The notes below the pieces were generated by a model. That model had not been told where the DNA came from, ran no database searches, and was given only the letters and a program-made list of their open reading frames with translations. Of a stretch of 35,243 bases of DNA, positions 31,376 through 35,243 are shown in pieces. Source of the stretch: Acetobacteraceae bacterium. Lineage in GTDB: Bacteria > Pseudomonadota > Alphaproteobacteria > Acetobacterales > Acetobacteraceae. The position numbers and the translations under genes were made by a program. Positions within the stretch are counted from its first letter, which is position 1. Each line of letters starts with the position of its first letter. Location: contig JANXRT010000293.1 in the NCBI GenBank assembly GCA_025356735.1, positions 1-35,243 on the forward strand, written 5' to 3'.

Positions 31376-33535
31376 CTGCGGCTCACTGGCAACCCGCCGC
31401 CTGCCCGCGCCCGCCGGCCATAGCGGCACCACCCGATCCGCCATCTCGATGGTCGAGCGGCGATGGGCGACGATGATGCGCGCGATCGGCAGCGAGCGGA
31501 TCGCCTCGTTGATGGTGCGTTCGTTGTCGTCGTCGAGATGGCTGGTGGCCTCGTCCAGCAGCAGTATGCGCGGGCCGCGGAACAGCGCGCGGGCCAGCAC
31601 GACGCGCTGGATCTGGCCGCCCGAAAGCGAACTGCCCATGTCGCCGACCAGCGTCTCGTAACCCATCGGCATGCGCAGGATTTCCTCGTGGATCGCCGCC
31701 AACCGGGCCGCGTGCTCGATCAGCTCGCGGTCGAAGCTCTGGCTGAAGGCGGAAATATTCTCGGCGATCGAGCCGGCGAACAGCCTGTCGTCCTGCAGCA
31801 CGCAGCCGATCTGGCAGCGGTAGTTCTCGAGACCCATGGCGCGCACCGGCACGCCGTCGAGCATGACCGTGCCCTCCGACGGCTGCAGCAGCCCCGCCAG
31901 TATCTTCAGCAGGGTGGTCTTGCCGGCGCCCGACGGCCCGACGATCGCCACGCACTCACCAGGTGCGACGTCGAAGTCGAAATCGGCGAGCACCGGCGCC
32001 TCGTTGTCGCCGTAGCGGTAGCCCACTCCCCGCGCGGCGAGCGTCGCGCGGGCGCGGCGGGGTGCGGCCGCGCCGTGGGGCACCAGCGTCGTGGCGGCGC
32101 CGGTTTCCTCGGGCTCGGCCAGGGCGATGTCGGCGATGCGCTCGCCATGCAGGGTCAACAGCTTGAGGTGTATGATGGTGTCCATCAGGGTGGCGAGCCG
32201 CTGCGAGAACTGGTCCTTGTAGGCGAGGAAGGCGACCAGCATGCCGATCGTCAACGAGCCGCCCATCACCGCGCGGGCGCCGAAATAGATGATCAGGATC
32301 CGATCGAGACCGAACAGGATGGTGTTGGCGGTCTTGTAGAGCAGGTCGAGCTTGCTGACGCGCAACTCGGCGCTGACATGGTCGACCAGGTAGTTGTTCC
32401 AGGCCGCCTGGCGGCGGTCGCCGATGACCAGCGCCTTGATGCTCGGCATTCCCCGAAGCGTCTCGATGAAATGCGAGTTCTCGCGCGCGCCATAGATGAT
32501 CGCCTCCTCGCTGGCGGCGCGATAGACCTTGTAGGCGACGCTGCGCAGGAGGCCGTAGATCGCCATGATGGTAATGGCGAGGCCGGCCAGGAACGGGTTG
32601 TAGAACCACATCACGATGACCAATCCGATCGACATCACGCCATCCACGAGGCCGGACACCGGGCCGGTGGTCAGGGTGCGCTGGATCGTTTCGAGCGAGG
32701 CGAAGCGCGAGGCGAGGTCGCCGACGTGGCGGCGCTCGAAGAAGCCGAGCGGCAGGCGGAGCAGATGGCGGAACAGGCTCATCTTCCATTGCAGCGTCAG
32801 CTGGGCACCGGCGGCCATGATCGACCAGGAACGCACGAAATCGGTCAGGGCGCGGAAGCCGAGCAGCAGGCCGAGGCCCAACGCGATCAGCACCAGCAGG
32901 TTGGCGTCGTCGGAGACGATGACGTCGTCGAGCACGAGCTGAAAGCCGATCGGCGTGACGATGACGATGCTTTCGAGGAAGAAAGACAAGGTCAGGATGC
33001 GCAGGGCCGCGCCGGCGAAGCCCTGGGTGCGGCGCACCATGTCGAAGATGCCAACCCGGGCGCGTTCGGTGCGGCGCTCGAACGTCTGGCTCGGCCAGGC
33101 CTCGAGTGCGATGCCGGTGAAGCGTTCGGACGCCTCGGCAAGCGGGATCTTACGCGCGCCGAGCGCTGGGTCGAGGATGGTGAGGCTGCGGCGGCCGACG
33201 CCGGTCAGCACGACGAAGTGGCTGTGATCCCAGTGCAGGATGCAGGGCAGGCGCAATTCCGCCAGGTTCGAGATGTCCGCCTTGAGGGCGCGGGTGGATA
33301 GCCGCATCTGTGCGGCGACACGGACGATGTCGTGCAGGGTCATGCCCTTGAGCGAGACGTCGTAATGGCTGCGCAGCGCCGGCAGGTCGATGCGATAGCC
33401 GTAACGGCCGCCGATCATCGCGAGGCAGGCCAGGCCGCATTCAGCGGCCTCGGTTTGCAGCACCAGGGGCGTGCCCCGGGCGCGCAGCAACGCGGTGTCG
33501 AGCCGGTGGGTCGCACTTCTGCCCGCGTCGCTCAC
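31337..33535 (-). CDS. Peptidase-domain ABC transporter (C39, bacteriocin-type exporter)
   Basis: Inner-membrane exporter (732 aa) that removes a double-glycine leader and secretes the freed peptide. Seen: an N-terminal C39 cysteine protease with all catalytic positions, namely Gln27 and Cys33 (LQTEAAECGLACLAMIGGRYG), His106 (HWDHSHFVVL) and Asp122 (TILDPALG). Six membrane segments span about 165-440, then comes the ATPase with Walker A GPSGAGKTT near 532, signature LSGGQIQRV near 636, Walker B ILLLDEATSHLDDD near 653 and H-loop IIVAHRRST near 686. Because the Cys is present, it is a processing exporter, not an HlyB-type one with a dead C39-like domain. Start GTG 33535 overlaps the adaptor stop (GTGA); ATG 33580 is possible. 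The C-terminal 12 residues come from repeat copy B. Its evident substrate is the peptide at 34899-35108. Confidence 0.94.
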   Translation of the reverse strand: MSDAGRSATHRLDTALLRARGTPLVLQTEAAECGLACLAMIGGRYGYRIDLPALRSHYDVSLKGMTLHDIVRVAAQMRLSTRALKADISNLAELRLPCILHWDHSHFVVLTGVGRRSLTILDPALGARKIPLAEASERFTGIALEAWPSQTFERRTERARVGIFDMVRRTQGFAGAALRILTLSFFLESIVIVTPIGFQLVLDDVIVSDDANLLVLIALGLGLLLGFRALTDFVRSWSIMAAGAQLTLQWKMSLFRHLLRLPLGFFERRHVGDLASRFASLETIQRTLTTGPVSGLVDGVMSIGLVIVMWFYNPFLAGLAITIMAIYGLLRSVAYKVYRAASEEAIIYGARENSHFIETLRGMPSIKALVIGDRRQAAWNNYLVDHVSAELRVSKLDLLYKTANTILFGLDRILIIYFGARAVMGGSLTIGMLVAFLAYKDQFSQRLATLMDTIIHLKLLTLHGERIADIALAEPEETGAATTLVPHGAAAPRRARATLAARGVGYRYGDNEAPVLADFDFDVAPGECVAIVGPSGAGKTTLLKILAGLLQPSEGTVMLDGVPVRAMGLENYRCQIGCVLQDDRLFAGSIAENISAFSQSFDRELIEHAARLAAIHEEILRMPMGYETLVGDMGSSLSGGQIQRVVLARALFRGPRILLLDEATSHLDDDNERTINEAIRSLPIARIIVAHRRSTIEMADRVVPLWPAGAGRRRVASEPQQHGALPQTPAHP

Positions 33536-34809
33536 AGGCTTTGCGCCCCGTGCAGGCTGTAAAGCGGCTCCAGTATCCATTGATAGAGCGGACGCGCCTC
33601 CAGCAGCACGAGCGCATCGACCTGCATGCTGGCGCGCAGCTTTTCGGGCCGCCCGAAGGCTGTGACGTCCTGGCGGTCCGGCGTCACCACCAGCCGGTAG
33701 AAGGTTTTTCCGGTGTCGGCCGGCGCGGCGCCGGGCACCAGGGCGCGGAGCTCGTCAGCCTGCAGGGCGGCGTGCGAGACCTCGGTCAGGGTGCCCCAGT
33801 ACTGGCCAAACTTCTGATAGGGGAAGGCGGTGTAGCGCAGCCGGACGCGCTGGCCGGGATGGACGAAGCCGATCGAGTTGCTGGGGGCTAGCAGCTCGGC
33901 TTGCATCTGCTGCTGGTCGGGCACGATGGTCAGCACGCGCGCGCCGGCGGCGACGAGCTGGCCCGGGTGGCTGGCGAGCGCGGTTACCGTGCCGGCGGCG
34001 GTGGCGTGGATTTCCAGCGAGCGGCGCGCCTCGGCCGCGGCGACCTGCTGCTCGATCTCGAGCATCTTGGCGCGCATCTCGCCGATCTCGTTGTCCGTCT
34101 GTATGCGGGTGGTCTGCTGTTGGGACCGGGCCTCGATCAGCTGCGCCTGGACGCGCAGAGCAACGCTGCGCAGCTCCTCCAGCTCGTCCTTGGCGCGCAT
34201 CCAGGTTGCCTGCTGGTTGTTGCGCTCGTTCATGTTGCCGATGCCGGTCTGCACGTAACGGTTGTAGTCGGCTAGGTTCTTCGCGAGGCGGGCGGCGAAC
34301 TCGTCCTTGACGCCGAGCTGGACCTGCGTCTGGCGAGCCTGTTCCTGGAGGTTGTCGATGCGGCTTTGCTGTATCGCCTCCTGCTGCTCCTGATATCGTT
34401 GCTTGAGCGCGATCTGCTCGGTGAGCAGAACGTGGTGGCTGGCGAGCGACCGCAGGATCTGCTGCTGGGTGTCGCCATTGCTGGTCGATGTTTCGAGGTT
34501 GAGGACGTAGAGCAAGGTGCCCGCGACGACGTGCGCGTTGTCCTGCACGGCGACCGCCTCGATGCGGCCGGATGCCGGCGCGGTGGCCTGGATCAGGCCG
34601 GTGGTCGGCAGCACGACGCCATGCAGTTCGACCCGGCGGGCGTAGCCGCCGTAGAGGAGGATTGCCAGCGCGGCGGCGACGGCGACCACCGAGGCAAAGC
34701 TCAGCACGGTCACGGGGGCGCCCAGGGCGAGGGTGTGGCGGCCTAGCCATGCGGCCTGGCGGGCATCGAGCGACTCTGGCCGGAACAGTTCTTGCCGGGT
34801 GACGCTCAT
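33532..34809 (-). CDS. HlyD family membrane fusion (adaptor) protein
   Basis: Periplasmic adaptor (425 aa) linking the ABC exporter to an outer-membrane channel, of the CvaA/HlyD type. Seen: cytoplasmic start MSVTRQELFRPESLDARQAAWLG, one membrane helix near 34-54 (TVLSFASVVAVAAALAILLYG), first half-lipoyl motif near 75-105 (ATAPASGRIEAVAVQDNAHVVAG), a long Gln/Glu/Arg-rich coiled coil (about 125-290), second half-lipoyl ATAAGTVTALASHPGQLVAAGARVL, and a beta-barrel domain to the end. Start ATG 34809 gives the family N-terminus; the ATG at 34866 lies in the loop of a 13-bp hairpin and is unlikely. It is downstream of the precursor peptide and overlaps the exporter start by 4 nt. No TolC-type channel is adjacent. 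Confidence 0.92.
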   Translation of the reverse strand: MSVTRQELFRPESLDARQAAWLGRHTLALGAPVTVLSFASVVAVAAALAILLYGGYARRVELHGVVLPTTGLIQATAPASGRIEAVAVQDNAHVVAGTLLYVLNLETSTSNGDTQQQILRSLASHHVLLTEQIALKQRYQEQQEAIQQSRIDNLQEQARQTQVQLGVKDEFAARLAKNLADYNRYVQTGIGNMNERNNQQATWMRAKDELEELRSVALRVQAQLIEARSQQQTTRIQTDNEIGEMRAKMLEIEQQVAAAEARRSLEIHATAAGTVTALASHPGQLVAAGARVLTIVPDQQQMQAELLAPSNSIGFVHPGQRVRLRYTAFPYQKFGQYWGTLTEVSHAALQADELRALVPGAAPADTGKTFYRLVVTPDRQDVTAFGRPEKLRASMQVDALVLLEARPLYQWILEPLYSLHGAQSL

Positions 34810-34851
34810 TCGGGAAGCCCAGTCATCGTTGCGGCGTCGTGTCTGGCCGTG

Positions 34852-34881
34852 AGATCCCCCGGCCATTCGGCCGGGGGATCT
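34852..34881. other. 13-bp perfect hairpin between precursor and transporter genes
   Basis: AGATCCCCCGGCC (34852-34864) and GGCCGGGGGATCT (34869-34881) are perfectly complementary around a 4-nt loop. The stem lies 18 nt after the precursor-peptide stop and 43 nt before the adaptor start. In the direction of transcription (minus) it is followed by CACGG, not a U-run, so a partial terminator, attenuator or 3'-end stabiliser that leaves the precursor transcript more abundant than the transporter message is the likely role (inference). Confidence 0.8.
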
Positions 34882-34898
34882 TTCGCAGAGGCGAGAGG

Positions 34899-35108
34899 CT
34901 AGAGCGAGAGGTTGATGCCGTTCCCGTTGCCGATGTTCACGGTGTTGCCATTCGCACCTTCTTTGCCGCTGTAGTTGCCGCCCTTGATCACCACTTCGTT
35001 GTTGTTTCCGTTGTAGCTGCCAATCGAATACTGCCGATTGTCATTGCCGCGACGGCCGCCGGAGACCAGATCGAGTTCGCTGGTGCTCAGTTCGACGAGT
35101 TGGTTCAT
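34899..35108 (-). CDS. Double-glycine-leader secreted peptide precursor
   Basis: A 69-residue peptide, very probably the cargo of the adjacent C39 exporter. Seen: an 18-residue leader ending LSTSELDLVSGG that fits the class II bacteriocin leader at every key place (Leu-12, Ser-11, Glu-8, Leu-7, Val-4, Gly-2, Gly-1), predicting cleavage after Gly18. The 51-residue core begins RRGNDNRQ and holds 13 Asn and 11 Gly, no Cys, Pro, Trp, His or Met. Short beta-type motifs recur: QYSIGSYNG, EVVIKGG, TVNIGNG, INLSL. ATG 35108 is the only start: GGGAG lies 7 nt before it and an in-frame TAA stands six codons upstream. Activity is unknown: bacteriocin, signal or self-assembling matrix/amyloid-like peptide. 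I cannot name a known family for the core. Confidence 0.85.
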   Translation of the reverse strand: MNQLVELSTSELDLVSGGRRGNDNRQYSIGSYNGNNNEVVIKGGNYSGKEGANGNTVNIGNGNGINLSL

Positions 35109-35243
35109 GGTTATTCTCCCATTTTTTTAGTTGATGAAAACGCCGCGAAAAAGGGCTACGTACAACAATATACGCTGAAACGATTGAGCATATTATTGGA
35201 CGTATTCCTCGTCCCCGCAAGCGAACCGTAACGACATGGGTGC
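35109..35243 (-). promoter_or_regulatory. A+T-rich leader/promoter region of the secretion cassette, with inverted repeat
   Basis: Upstream of the precursor peptide the composition changes to A+T-rich (TATATTG, AATAATATG, an A7 run just before the ribosome site). An inverted repeat GGACG-7 nt-CGTCC lies at 35198-35214, about 90 nt before the start codon, beside TAATAT and TATATT, either of which could be a -10 box. No convincing -35 box is seen. Promoter and operator roles are inferred from position. I see no further gene before the window ends. Confidence 0.4.

Noticed and set aside
31463..33301. Long plus-strand open frame (612 codons) opposite the peptidase-ABC transporter
   Set aside because: Low-complexity Ala/Val/Asp/His/Gln composition produced by reading the opposite strand of the transporter; no recognisable domain.
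31337..34809. Type I secretion system for RTX toxins (HlyB/HlyD)
   Set aside because: The exporter's C39 domain retains its catalytic Cys, His and Asp, no RTX protein is nearby, and a double-glycine-leader peptide is; a processing peptide exporter fits better.
34839..35231. Plus-strand open frame of 130 codons across the precursor-peptide gene
   Set aside because: It lacks a ribosome site and known motifs, and the opposite strand carries a well-supported leader peptide with a strong ribosome site.
1..35243. tRNA, rRNA, insertion sequences, prophage genes or integrase
   Set aside because: No cloverleaf-like segment, rRNA motif, transposase or integrase motif was seen on either strand; a covariance-model scan would be needed for certainty.

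Overview
The window is about 35 kb of dense, GC-rich (visibly well above 60 %) chromosome-like DNA. High GC, many GTG/TTG starts, a fused TRAP permease, a CoxL-type molybdenum hydroxylase, Tat-type solute-binding proteins and a proteobacterial-type BY-kinase together suggest an alphaproteobacterium, perhaps Acetobacteraceae/Rhodospirillales. That placement is inference; there is no rRNA or tRNA to test it. No stretch over 300 bp lacks a gene; the largest gap is 225 bp (27724-27948).

Layout. (1) 1-5601: an organic-acid catabolic island: a D-2-hydroxyacid dehydrogenase (cut by the left edge), a TRAP transporter (binding protein and fused DctQM permease), and convergently a tartrate/isopropylmalate-type dehydrogenase with an RraA-like aldolase-family protein. 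(2) 5733-9703: a complete ABC importer operon of the spermidine/putrescine-iron type (binding protein, ATPase, two permeases). (3) 9760-10417: an MNT/HepT-type toxin-antitoxin pair. (4) 10430-13359: aerobic glycerol-3-phosphate dehydrogenase and an M20 peptidase in one minus-strand operon, with a 3 x 18-bp tandem repeat just upstream. (5) 13509-19297: an outer-membrane efflux lipoprotein, serine acetyltransferase (cysE), an orphan molybdopterin hydroxylase large subunit and murein endopeptidase MepA. (6) 19459-27723: an exopolysaccharide locus: tyrosine autokinase/chain-length regulator, polytopic membrane protein, Wzx-like flippase and WecG/TagA/CpsF glycosyltransferase on the plus strand, facing a GT2 glycosyltransferase and the initiating polyprenyl-phosphate sugar transferase on the minus strand. 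The two arms overlap tail to tail by 136 bp. (7) 27949-31299: small metabolic and unknown genes (VOC protein, LLM flavin oxidoreductase, GFA protein, TIGR03067 protein, DUF2165 protein). (8) 31337-35108: a secretion cassette on the minus strand: a 69-residue double-glycine-leader peptide, a 13-bp hairpin, an HlyD-type adaptor, and an ABC transporter with an intact C39 peptidase domain.

The most interesting system is cassette 8. The peptide MNQLVELSTSELDLVSGG + core has every consensus leader position for C39 processing (L-12, S-11, E-8, L-7, V-4, G-2, G-1). Its 51-residue core is very unlike a classical bacteriocin: no Cys, nearly half Asn+Gly, with repeated short beta-type motifs (YSIG, VVIKG, VNIG, INLS). 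Second in interest is a dispersed repeat of about 64 bp, seen three times, always at the 3' end of a gene in sense orientation. In two copies it encodes the stop codon and the last 12 residues of unrelated proteins, so an efflux lipoprotein and an ABC transporter share the tail QHG-x-LPQT-x-x-H-x.
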